From contig CAMLLA010000202.1 in assembly GCA_946480525.1 (NCBI GenBank), forward strand, positions 1 to 7,572: a DNA stretch of 7,572 nucleotides, given 5' to 3'. The notes under the pieces were generated by a model. That model saw only the letters and a program-made list of their open reading frames with translations, made no database searches and was not told the DNA's origin. The position numbers were made by a program, and so were the translations under genes. Below are positions 1-6,296 of the stretch, in pieces. Position 1 is the stretch's first letter, and each line of letters starts with the position of its first letter. This DNA comes from an uncultured Asticcacaulis sp. Its GTDB lineage: Bacteria; Pseudomonadota; Alphaproteobacteria; Caulobacterales; Caulobacteraceae.

Positions 1-225
1 AATGCAGGGTCCCAGGTGCTGCAACCGGGCGACTGCGCCGGTTTCAAGGCCGGCGTGCCCGACGGCCACGTACTTATCAATCGCGGGACTGAGGAGGTTG
101 TCTATCTCGAAGTCGGCGACCGCACGCCGGGTGATACGGCGGCCTATCCGGACGATGACATTGCGGCCGAAATGGTTGACGGTGCGTGGAGGTTTACCCA
201 CAAGGACGGAACGTCTTACCCATGA
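1..225 (+). CDS. Cupin-domain protein, C-terminal part (5' end cut by window)
   Basis: The reading frame is open from the first base and codes for 74 residues before a TGA. It carries a cupin motif-2-like stretch, GFKAGVPDGHVLIN (about residues 13-26 of the fragment), with the conserved Pro, Gly, His and Asn. A VVYLEVGDR strand follows, and the tail ends in HKDGTSYP. This arrangement is typical of the small single-domain cupins of COG3837, about 150-160 residues long and of unknown substrate, so roughly the last half is present. The upstream motif that supplies the other metal ligands lies outside the window, so metal binding cannot be judged. The stop overlaps the start of the AraC-type regulator by ATGA, which points to co-transcription and translational coupling. 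The superfamily is fairly sure; the function is unknown. Confidence 0.8.
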   Translation, partial: NAGSQVLQPGDCAGFKAGVPDGHVLINRGTEEVVYLEVGDRTPGDTAAYPDDDIAAEMVDGAWRFTHKDGTSYP

Positions 226-1007
226 AGTACGAGGAGCGCGCACCGTCGCCACGCCTGGCCCCGTTTGTCGAGCGGTTCTGGGCGTTCGGGGCCGACGCCG
301 GCGATCCTGAAAGTTATGAGCACGTCATCGTTCCGGACGGCACGGCCAATATTGCCGTGATCTCACCGATGCCGGGCGGCGCCTTTGTCAGCGTGGCAGG
401 GCCGTCACCAGTGGCAGTACGTGTGCCTGTGCAACGTGGACTGACCTACCACGGCGTGCGTATACGCGCTGGCGCATGGCGCGCCGTGCTGGGGTCTGAG
501 GTGGCCGGTCTGGTTGGACAGAAGATGCCTATGATGCTGCTGTCGCCAGAACTGGGAGCGGATATCCAGGCGGCGTGCGGCGAGGCGGACAGTCTTTCCC
601 GTTTTGCCGAACGATTTGAAGCGGCCGTATCCGGGCGATTCGAGGAAGGCTTGCTGGATCGGGAGGTCTGCGCCTTGGCGCAGAAGCTGATCGACAGCGA
701 TGGCTTTGCAGCAATGACGGACCTCATGGCCGGCAGTGCGATCGGCGAACGCCAGTTGCGACGCCGTTTCCAACGCGAGACCGGACTGTCGCCAAAAGTG
801 TTCGCCCGGCTGCGGCGCGTGCGTCGGGCCTGTATCGACCTGGCCTATCAACGGCCGGGCAGTGTCGCGACGATTTCGGCCGATCATGGCTATGCCGACC
901 AGGCGCATTTCACGCGAGAATTGAAGGCGGTGTATGACATGTCGCCGCGCCAACTGCGTACCTATCTTGACCAGATAAGGCATTTCAATCTCATGGAGCT
1001 CAACTGA
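222..1007 (+). CDS. AraC-family transcriptional regulator
   Basis: A 261-residue cytoplasmic DNA-binding protein. The C-terminal part (about residues 160-246) is an AraC/XylS double helix-turn-helix. The first helical unit contains AIGERQLRRRFQRETGLSP; the second contains ISADHGYADQAHFTREL, followed by the family signature tail MSPRQLR. The N-terminal ~150 residues begin with PRLAPFVERFWAF and VIVPDGTANI. This resembles the ligand-sensing domain called DUF6597 in AraC-type regulators; the effector is unknown. I chose the ATG that forms an ATGA overlap with the cupin stop. An in-frame GTG at 186 would add 12 residues that lie inside the cupin gene and carry no family signal. The regulator may control itself and the cupin, or the secreted protein starting 72 bases downstream; both are inference. 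Direction of control (activator or repressor) cannot be told from sequence. Confidence 0.92.
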   Translation: MKYEERAPSPRLAPFVERFWAFGADAGDPESYEHVIVPDGTANIAVISPMPGGAFVSVAGPSPVAVRVPVQRGLTYHGVRIRAGAWRAVLGSEVAGLVGQKMPMMLLSPELGADIQAACGEADSLSRFAERFEAAVSGRFEEGLLDREVCALAQKLIDSDGFAAMTDLMAGSAIGERQLRRRFQRETGLSPKVFARLRRVRRACIDLAYQRPGSVATISADHGYADQAHFTRELKAVYDMSPRQLRTYLDQIRHFNLMELN

Positions 1008-1008
1008 G

Positions 1009-1018
1009 CGGACGTCCG
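1009..1018. repeat. Perfect 10-base palindrome between the AraC-type gene and the secreted-protein gene
   Basis: CGGACGTCCG reads the same on both strands and begins two bases after the regulator's stop codon, about 60 bases before the next start codon. It could be a binding site for a dimeric regulator. However, short GC palindromes are frequent in a genome of this composition, and AraC-type proteins usually bind direct repeats rather than palindromes. The rest of the 72-base gap holds only a weak promoter-like pair (TTCAAG at 1024, GTTAGT at 1048). Confidence 0.3.
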
Positions 1019-1066
1019 AAATCTTCAAGCTGTGAGTCTGGCGCCGTGTTAGTCTGCCCTGTTGCA

Positions 1067-1073
1067 GAGGGAG
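1067..1073 (+). promoter_or_regulatory. Ribosome binding site of the secreted DUF1579-like protein
   Basis: GAGGGAG lies six bases before the ATG at 1080. It decides that start over the in-frame TTG at 1062, which would put six polar residues (MQREIH) ahead of a good signal peptide and would lack its own ribosome binding site. Confidence 0.7.
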
Positions 1074-1079
1074 ATTCAC

Positions 1080-1625
1080 ATGTTCAAAACCGTATTTGCC
1101 GCCGGTGCGCTTATCGCCGCGCTCGCTATGCCCGCCATCGCCGCTGAGCCGGCCGCGCCGCTAGCCAAGTTCGACGTCATGAAGGGCGTTTGGAAGGGCG
1201 ACGCCAAGGGCTACGGCCCCGGCGGCGTGCCGTTCACCGTCACCCAGACCGAGCGGATCGGCGCGCTTTTGGGCGGCGACATTCTCGTTGTCGAGGGAAC
1301 GGGCTACCAGGCCGACGGGAAGGTGGCTTTCAATGCCTTTGGCGTGATCTCCTGGAACGCTCAGACGCAAGGTTATGAGTTCCGCGCCTATACCGACGGC
1401 CGGTCCGGCACTTTTAAAATGACGCCAACCGATACTGGCGCGGTGTGGGAAATGCCGGCAGGGCCCAATGCCAATATCGTCAGCACCATCACGATCAAGG
1501 ACGGCACCTGGCACGAAGTCCAGCAGTACGTCGCGCAGGGCCAGCCGGCGCGTACCGTCGTCGAAATGAACCTCAAGCGCGTCGGTGACAGCGAATGGCC
1601 GGCCGCAGGCGCGATCAAGCCGTAA
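1080..1625 (+). CDS. Secreted DUF1579-like protein of unknown function
   Basis: A 181-residue protein with a clear signal peptide: MFK, a hydrophobic stretch to about residue 19, then AIA-A before EPAAP, giving cleavage near residue 21 or 22 and a periplasmic or extracellular product of about 160 residues. I see no lipobox cysteine; the mature part has no cysteine at all. The mature part opens with FDVMKGVWKGDAKGYGPGG, followed by ERIGALLGGDILVVEGTG, then NAFGVISWNAQTQGYEFRAYTDG and EMNLKRV at the end. This strand-rich pattern, with a G-x-W near the start and a GG-D-I/V-EG strand, matches the DUF1579 / calycin-like barrel proteins. Members have no established activity; small-ligand binding is a guess by fold analogy. 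It follows the AraC-type gene in the same direction and is closed by a terminator. The gene call is firm; the family is less so. Confidence 0.82.
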   Translation: MFKTVFAAGALIAALAMPAIAAEPAAPLAKFDVMKGVWKGDAKGYGPGGVPFTVTQTERIGALLGGDILVVEGTGYQADGKVAFNAFGVISWNAQTQGYEFRAYTDGRSGTFKMTPTDTGAVWEMPAGPNANIVSTITIKDGTWHEVQQYVAQGQPARTVVEMNLKRVGDSEWPAAGAIKP

Positions 1626-1644
1626 GCCACTCACGCCTGAATGA

Positions 1645-1683
1645 AAATAGCCACCTGCCCAGGGGCGGGTGGCTATTTGTTTT
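1645..1683 (+). terminator. Rho-independent terminator, probably bidirectional
   Basis: An 11-base arm AAATAGCCACC (1645-1655) pairs perfectly with GGTGGCTATTT (1668-1678). The stem can continue inward through TGCC/GGCG to a four-base CAGG loop. On the + strand the stem runs into TTTGTTTT (1676-1683), 20 bases after the stop of the DUF1579-like gene. On the - strand the same hairpin lies directly after the rnr stop (1682) and ends in a TATTTTC run. It therefore sits exactly between two converging genes and probably ends both transcripts. Confidence 0.88.
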
Positions 1684-4027
1684 AGCGCTTCTTCTTTTTC
1701 TTCATGTTCTTGACGCCGTCGCGCGGTCCACCCTTTTTTGCCCCGCGCGGTTCGTCGCGGAAACCCGGCTTCTTCGGGCCTTTGCTGCGCGACGGAAACG
1801 TATCGGCACGTTTGCGGATGCCGAGGCGGGGACGGGGCGCATTGGGATCAGCCTTTTCCGGCTCCGACAGCATCTTGAACAACAGCCCGCCGGTGACCGG
1901 CACGGCTTCGGACAGTTCGACCTCGACTTTTTCCCCCAGCCGCCAGCGCGTGCCTGAGCGTTCGCCGATCAGGGCGTGCTGGACGTCGTCGTGGATATAG
2001 TAGTCGTTGCCGAGGCTTGAAACCGGCACCAGCCCATCGGCGCCGGTGTCGTCCAGCTTCACGAACAAGCCAAAGCGCGTCACGCCGGTAATACGGCCAT
2101 GGAAAGAGGCGCCGACCTTGTCATGCAGGTAGGCCGCGATATAGCGCTCGATGGCTTCGCGTTCGGCCTGCATCGACCGGCGCTCGGTCTGGGTGATGTG
2201 GTCGGCCGTGTCCGCCATCGTCTTGATGTCGTAGTCGGTCAGGCCGTCGTCGCCCAGCTTCAGCGCGCGGATCAGCGCCCGGTGCACGACCAGGTCAGCA
2301 TAGCGGCGGATCGGCGAGGTGAAGTGGGCATAGTGATCGAGGTTCAGGCCGAAATGGCCATAGTTCTCGTTGCTGTAGTGCGCCTGCATCTGGGTGCGCA
2401 GGACGACTTCGTTGATGATCTCGGCGTTTTCCGTGTCCTTCGCCTGCTCGAGCAGGCGGTTGAAACGCTCGGTGCGCGGCGGTTCGCCCTTGTTCCACGG
2501 CAGGCCGAGCGTGCCCAGGAAGTCGGCCAGGTTGCCGACCTTCTCCATCGAAGGCGCTTCGTGGACGCGGTAGATCAGCGGTGTCCGGTGCTTTTCCAGT
2601 TCCTCGGCGGCGCTGACATTGGCCTGGATCATCATCTCTTCGATGAGTTGCATGGCGTCCAGGCTGACGCGCGGTTCGATCTTGACGACATTGCCGTCGG
2701 CATCGAGATGGACGCGGCGTTCCGGCGAGTTGATGGCCAGCGGCTGACGCGCCTTGCGGCCCTTGCCGAGGCAGGCATGGGCGGCCCAAAGCGGCTTCAA
2801 CAGCGTCTCAAGGATCGGGCCGGTCTTGTCGTCGGGATTGCCGTCGATGGCGGCCTGTGCCTGCTCATAGCTCAGCTTGGCCGCGGAACGCATCAGGCCG
2901 CGGACGAACTTGTGGCCCGTCTTTTTGCCAGAGGCATCGAAGACCATGCGCACGGCCATGGTGGCGCGGTTTTCTCCTTCCTGCAGCGAGCACAGGCCCG
3001 ACGACAGAACGTGCGGCAGCATGGGTTCGACGCGGTCGGGGAAGTAGGTCGAGTTGCCTTTTTCGCGGGCGTCGCGGTCGAGCGACGAGCCCGGCGTGAC
3101 GTAGTGGGCGACGTCGGCAATCGCCACCCAGACGACATAGCCGCCGGGATTGGCGGCATCGTCATCGGCGTGAGCATAGACGGCGTCGTCGTGGTCCTTG
3201 GCATCGACGGGATCGATGGTGACAAAGGGCAGGTCGCGCAGGTCGGTGCGCTTACCCAGATCCGGCGCCTTGGCCGATTTGGCTTCGTCCTCGGTCGAGG
3301 TCTGGAAGCCAGTCGGCAGGCCGTGGCTGTGGATGGCCATGACCGAAGCGATACGTGGGCTGTCCTCCTTGCCGATGACTTCGATGACTCGGACCGGCTT
3401 GGGGCCATAGCGGTGATTGCCGCCAGCGGGCGCCGCCAGGACGACATCGCCATCTTCCAGCTCTTCGATTTTGGCGCCGGTCAGGACGAAGCTGTCCTTT
3501 TCCTTGCGGTTGACGCTTTCCAGGCGGATTTCGCGGCGGCCTTTGCGGACCACGCCGACAAGGCGCGGCGCATCCTGGTCGAGGACCTTGACGAGGTGGG
3601 CAACCCAGCCGTCCGATACCTTCTCGAAGCGGACATAGAGGCGGTCATAGAGTTTCGGCGGCGTCTGCTGGGCGCTTTTCTTGAGCGGCGCCAGACGGGC
3701 GAGCGGCGTTTTGGACTCCTCAGGCTTGCCCCACTTGACCCACAGTTCGCCATCGATGTCGCGCTCGACGACTTCGACTACGCCGGTTTCGGGCAGTTGC
3801 CCTATGGCGCCAAAGGTCTTGCGACCGCGCTTGTCCAACTTGCCGGCTTCGGAAAGGGCTTTCAGGCGATGGCGCAGCGCGCGGCGGTCCTCACCCTTGA
3901 GGCCATACATGCGGGCAATGTCGGAGAGATCGAGTTCGCGATTTTCCTGCAGGGTCTTCAGAAGGGTTTGATCATCGGGCAGCCCCTGCGGCAGCCGAAC
4001 CTTCTCTTGCTTTATCTTTTTCATCAT
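1682..4027 (-). CDS. rnr: Ribonuclease R (3'-5' exoribonuclease, RNB/RNase II family)
   Basis: Ribonuclease R degrades RNA processively from the 3' end, including structured RNA, and takes part in mRNA turnover and rRNA/tmRNA quality control in the cytoplasm. The 781-residue product is near the usual 750-815. Seen in order: an N-terminal winged-helix region (about 17-75, LSDIARMYGLKGEDRRALRH); cold-shock OB domains (about 80-230); the RNB catalytic domain (about 260-590); an S1 domain (about 636-718, VGASFHGRITGVTRFGLFVKL); and a basic tail (about 735-781) ending NMKKKKKR. The catalytic metal ligands are present in DPVDAKDHDD (Asp272, 275, 278, 280, 281), and the second hallmark HYAHFTSPIRRYADLVVHR lies at 565-583. 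The start is a tandem ATGATG at 4027/4024. The AAGAGAA at 4031-4037 is spaced better for the second ATG, so the protein may be 780 residues. An in-frame extension to 4174 runs over the divergent neighbour and is not credible. A single-gene transcript is likely. Confidence 0.97.
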   Translation of the reverse strand: MMKKIKQEKVRLPQGLPDDQTLLKTLQENRELDLSDIARMYGLKGEDRRALRHRLKALSEAGKLDKRGRKTFGAIGQLPETGVVEVVERDIDGELWVKWGKPEESKTPLARLAPLKKSAQQTPPKLYDRLYVRFEKVSDGWVAHLVKVLDQDAPRLVGVVRKGRREIRLESVNRKEKDSFVLTGAKIEELEDGDVVLAAPAGGNHRYGPKPVRVIEVIGKEDSPRIASVMAIHSHGLPTGFQTSTEDEAKSAKAPDLGKRTDLRDLPFVTIDPVDAKDHDDAVYAHADDDAANPGGYVVWVAIADVAHYVTPGSSLDRDAREKGNSTYFPDRVEPMLPHVLSSGLCSLQEGENRATMAVRMVFDASGKKTGHKFVRGLMRSAAKLSYEQAQAAIDGNPDDKTGPILETLLKPLWAAHACLGKGRKARQPLAINSPERRVHLDADGNVVKIEPRVSLDAMQLIEEMMIQANVSAAEELEKHRTPLIYRVHEAPSMEKVGNLADFLGTLGLPWNKGEPPRTERFNRLLEQAKDTENAEIINEVVLRTQMQAHYSNENYGHFGLNLDHYAHFTSPIRRYADLVVHRALIRALKLGDDGLTDYDIKTMADTADHITQTERRSMQAEREAIERYIAAYLHDKVGASFHGRITGVTRFGLFVKLDDTGADGLVPVSSLGNDYYIHDDVQHALIGERSGTRWRLGEKVEVELSEAVPVTGGLLFKMLSEPEKADPNAPRPRLGIRKRADTFPSRSKGPKKPGFRDEPRGAKKGGPRDGVKNMKKKKKR

Positions 4028-4127
4028 TCGTTCTCTTACATGGTTCGTCGCATCAAGGAAAGCAAGGCCGTTACCGATCCAACCAGATTGTCCGGGCGTA
4101 TAGGGCTGATCACCGAAAGACACACCG
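4028..4127. promoter_or_regulatory. Divergent promoter region between rnr and the isomerase-like/SDR pair
   Basis: These 100 bases separate two start codons facing away from each other and must hold both promoters. For the + strand I see CGATCC (4075-4080) followed after 18 bases by TATAGG (4099-4104), which would start transcription near 4110, about 18 bases before the ATG at 4128. The GATCC element resembles, from memory, the TGATCC -35 element of promoters read by ChrR-controlled ECF sigma factors; the -10 match is poor. A GAAAGA (4115-4120) is a weak ribosome binding site for the 4128 start. No clear housekeeping promoter for rnr could be singled out. Confidence 0.4.
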
Positions 4128-4631
4128 ATGCATCGCCGCCTGCTTTTGCTGAGTTTCGCCTGTTTGTTTGCCACACCTGTATTTGCCGAAGTCCCGCAGC
4201 TTCCCGGCGCGCAAAAGGTTGGGGCAGGGCGGATGACCTATCTGAGCCTGCCGGTTTTCGATGCGACGTTGTATGCACCGGGTGGCGTATATTCGGCATC
4301 CAAACCGTTCGCGCTCAAGCTTTCCTATCTGCGGACGCTTAAGGGCCGTGATATCGCGCGCAATTCGGTCGAGCAAATGCGCCGCCAGGGCCATAGCGAA
4401 ACCAAACTCGGCGTCTGGGGCAAGGCTATGGCAGGCATCTTCCCGGATGTGTCAAAGGGCACGAGCCTGACGGGTGTGCGCCACGCCGATGGATCGACCA
4501 GCTTTTATCAGGCTGGCAAGGTGATCGGTCGCGTCGAAGATCCTGCCTTTGGCCGCGCCTTCTTCGATATCTGGCTGGGGGAAAAGACCTCTCAGCCGGC
4601 CTTGCGCAAACAACTGCTCGGAAACGGCTAA
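4128..4631 (+). CDS. Secreted chalcone-isomerase-like family protein
   Basis: A 167-residue protein with a signal peptide: MHRR, a hydrophobic run, then PVFA before EVPQ, so cleavage after residue 20 and a periplasmic product. The mature part has the pattern of the bacterial chalcone-isomerase-like family (PF16036 type): MTYLSLPVFDATLYAPGG (36-53), PFALKLSYLRTLKGRDIARNS (60-80) and the C-terminal signature AFFDIWLGEKTSQPALRKQLLG (144-165). Bacterial members are not flavonoid enzymes as far as is known. Their fold relates to chalcone isomerase and fatty-acid-binding proteins, so a lipid-related role is plausible but unproven. The TAA stop shares its last base with the ATG of the next gene (TAATG), so the two are translationally coupled and probably act together. 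The family call is strong; the function is inference. Confidence 0.88.
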   Translation: MHRRLLLLSFACLFATPVFAEVPQLPGAQKVGAGRMTYLSLPVFDATLYAPGGVYSASKPFALKLSYLRTLKGRDIARNSVEQMRRQGHSETKLGVWGKAMAGIFPDVSKGTSLTGVRHADGSTSFYQAGKVIGRVEDPAFGRAFFDIWLGEKTSQPALRKQLLGNG

Positions 4632-5371
4632 TGACCAATACCTGGATTATCGGCGCGTCGAGCGGTATCGGCGAAGCCCTGGCGGTTGAATTGGCGAAGC
4701 GCGGCGAAACGGTCTGCGTGACGGCGCGCAACACCAGGGCGCTCGAAGGTGTAAAGGCGCGTCTCTCGGGGCATGGGCATTTGGCCTTGCCAGCTGACGT
4801 CACCGATATCGCTACGCTGATGTCGGCGGCCCAGCAGCTATTTCACGCCTGGACGCAGATCGATCGCATTATCTTTATGGCTGGCGCGTATACGCCCATG
4901 CACCTTGGCGAACTCGACCTGAAGGAAACGTGCGCCATCATCGATATCAATCTGACGGGCGCCTTCAACACGGTCGAAACCGCGCTCAGTCTGATGAAGG
5001 CGCAGACCGGCGGCCAGATCGTCCTGTGCGGCAGCGTCGCCGGTTATCGCGGCCTGCCCAATGCCCAGCCCTACGCGGCGACCAAGGCCGGCGTCATTTC
5101 GCTGGCCAATTCGCTGCGTGCCGAATGGGGGCACAGGCTCGACATCAAGCTGATTAATCCGGGTTTTGTCACGTCGCGCCTGACCGACAAGAACGATTTC
5201 GACATGCCGATGAAGATATCGCCCGAAGAAGCGGCGCGGATCATCGCCAACGGCCTGAACAGCAGGCGCTTCGAAATTCATTTCCCGGCCGCGTTTTCAT
5301 TCAGCGCCAAATTGCTGGCACTTCTGCCGGATGGCGTGTTCTTCAAGGCGGTGAAGGGGATGAAGTCCTAG
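4631..5371 (+). CDS. Short-chain dehydrogenase/reductase (SDR), classical type
   Basis: A 246-residue NAD(P)-dependent oxidoreductase of the classical SDR family, near the normal 250. The Rossmann cofactor motif is GASSGIG (residues 8-14). DVTD (56-59) marks the adenine-binding region. MAGAY (83-87) replaces the usual NNAG. The catalytic set is complete: Asn107 (INLTG), Ser135 (CGSVAG) and Tyr148/Lys152 (YAATK). INPGFVTS (175-182) follows. TARN (31-34), with Arg at 33 soon after strand 2, suggests NADP(H) preference, which is inference. The substrate cannot be read from sequence. A GGAAA at 4620-4624 sits six bases before the start, which overlaps the isomerase-like gene's stop by one base. 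The last 29 bases overlap the end of the exporter gene on the other strand. No signal peptide; cytoplasmic. Confidence 0.94.
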   Translation: MTNTWIIGASSGIGEALAVELAKRGETVCVTARNTRALEGVKARLSGHGHLALPADVTDIATLMSAAQQLFHAWTQIDRIIFMAGAYTPMHLGELDLKETCAIIDINLTGAFNTVETALSLMKAQTGGQIVLCGSVAGYRGLPNAQPYAATKAGVISLANSLRAEWGHRLDIKLINPGFVTSRLTDKNDFDMPMKISPEEAARIIANGLNSRRFEIHFPAAFSFSAKLLALLPDGVFFKAVKGMKS

Positions 5372-6260
5372 CGCGGCTCCATTCCGAAAGGACAATCCCG
5401 CCGATCACGAGCGCCATGGCCACGATGTGGAATGCTTCGAGCGGCGCGCGCAGGATGATCACCGACAGGATGACACCGAACACCGGCAGCAGGTTGATAA
5501 ACAATCCGGCGCGATTGGCGCCGATCAGTTCGACCCCGGCGACATAGGTCCCCGATGCAACCAGCGATGCAAAGATGCCGGCATAGACGATGACACCCCA
5601 GCCGGTCGCGTCCGGCCAGGCGAAGGCCTGGTGGCTGTAGGTCCAGATCAGGAAAGGAATGCAGGCGATCACCGCGCCGATGCACGGAATGGCAATCAAA
5701 GTCTGCCAATGGACCGGCGGCTTCCACTTCAGGCCGACCGTATAGCCGGCATAGATGACCGCCGAAAGCAGCATCAGGGCGTCGCCGATATTGACCTCAA
5801 GGCGCAGCAGCCGCGATGGATCGCCATGGCTGGCGGTCACGACGACCCCGGCCAGGGTCAGCCCGAAGCCCGCCAGGTGTGCCACCGTCGCCTTGACACG
5901 GAACAGGGCGAAGTTGCCGAGAAAGATCATCAGCGGGATGGCTGCCTGTTCGATCATGACATTGACGACGCTGGCATGGTTCAGCGCGGTGTAGAGCAAC
6001 AGGTTGAACAGGCCGAACCCGAAGATGCCGTAGACGATCAACAGCGGCCAATGACGCTTGATGACCGGCCAGTCGCGTTTCAGCTTCGGCCACGCCAGCG
6101 GTATGATGATGAGCATCGCCATGAACCAGCGCAGGCTGGTCAGAAGGACAGGATGAACGTGTCCGGCGGCGATCTTGCCGGCGACACTGTTGCCTGCCCA
6201 GATCAGGGTGGTGAGGCTCAACAGGACATAGGCGCGGCTGGAAACACTGAGGCGGGGCAT
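5343..6260 (-). CDS. EamA/DMT-superfamily membrane transporter (probable exporter)
   Basis: A 305-residue inner-membrane protein with about ten hydrophobic segments arranged as two EamA repeats (about 10-142 and 156-293), the standard size and layout of drug/metabolite transporters. The first repeat opens with the family-typical YVLLSLTTLIWAGNSVAGKI and has RW (44-45) before the second membrane segment. The second repeat includes GDALMLLSAVIYAGYTVGLK and, near the end, ANRAGLFINLLPVFGVILSVIIL. Family members export amino acids, metabolites or drugs; the substrate here is unknown. The ATG at 6260 fits the family's N-terminus but has no clear Shine-Dalgarno sequence. The gene lies 36 bases downstream of the six-cysteine protein on the same strand, so the two may share a transcript. 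Its C-terminal tail ARTSSPSPP is coded within the 3' end of the SDR gene on the opposite strand. Confidence 0.94.
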   Translation of the reverse strand: MPRLSVSSRAYVLLSLTTLIWAGNSVAGKIAAGHVHPVLLTSLRWFMAMLIIIPLAWPKLKRDWPVIKRHWPLLIVYGIFGFGLFNLLLYTALNHASVVNVMIEQAAIPLMIFLGNFALFRVKATVAHLAGFGLTLAGVVVTASHGDPSRLLRLEVNIGDALMLLSAVIYAGYTVGLKWKPPVHWQTLIAIPCIGAVIACIPFLIWTYSHQAFAWPDATGWGVIVYAGIFASLVASGTYVAGVELIGANRAGLFINLLPVFGVILSVIILRAPLEAFHIVAMALVIGGIVLSEWSRARTSSPSPP

Positions 6261-6296
6261 GCCGGGCTTATGGGCGCAATTGCCACACGATACAAG

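Noticed and set aside
186..221. GTG start giving the AraC-type regulator 12 more residues
   Set aside because: The extra residues lie within the cupin gene, match nothing in the family, and the ATGA overlap gives a more natural start.
405..1079. A 224-codon open frame on the - strand opposite the AraC-type gene
   Set aside because: Shadow of a gene with clear AraC helix-turn-helix motifs; no recognisable protein features.
1685..1703. Low-complexity T/C-rich run that might be a repeat or slippage site
   Set aside because: It simply encodes the MKKKKKR tail of RNase R; lysine-rich tails are normal in this family.
4028..4174. In-frame N-terminal extension of RNase R by 49 residues
   Set aside because: It would overlap the signal-peptide region of the divergent isomerase-like gene and use up the whole promoter region. 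The ATGATG at 4022-4027, with a purine-rich run before it, fits the family length.
2099..4342. A 747-codon open frame on the + strand opposite rnr
   Set aside because: It mirrors the complete RNase R gene with all catalytic motifs on the other strand, has no family resemblance and no ribosome binding site, and runs through the start of the isomerase-like gene in a different frame. Long antisense frames are expected opposite GC-rich genes.
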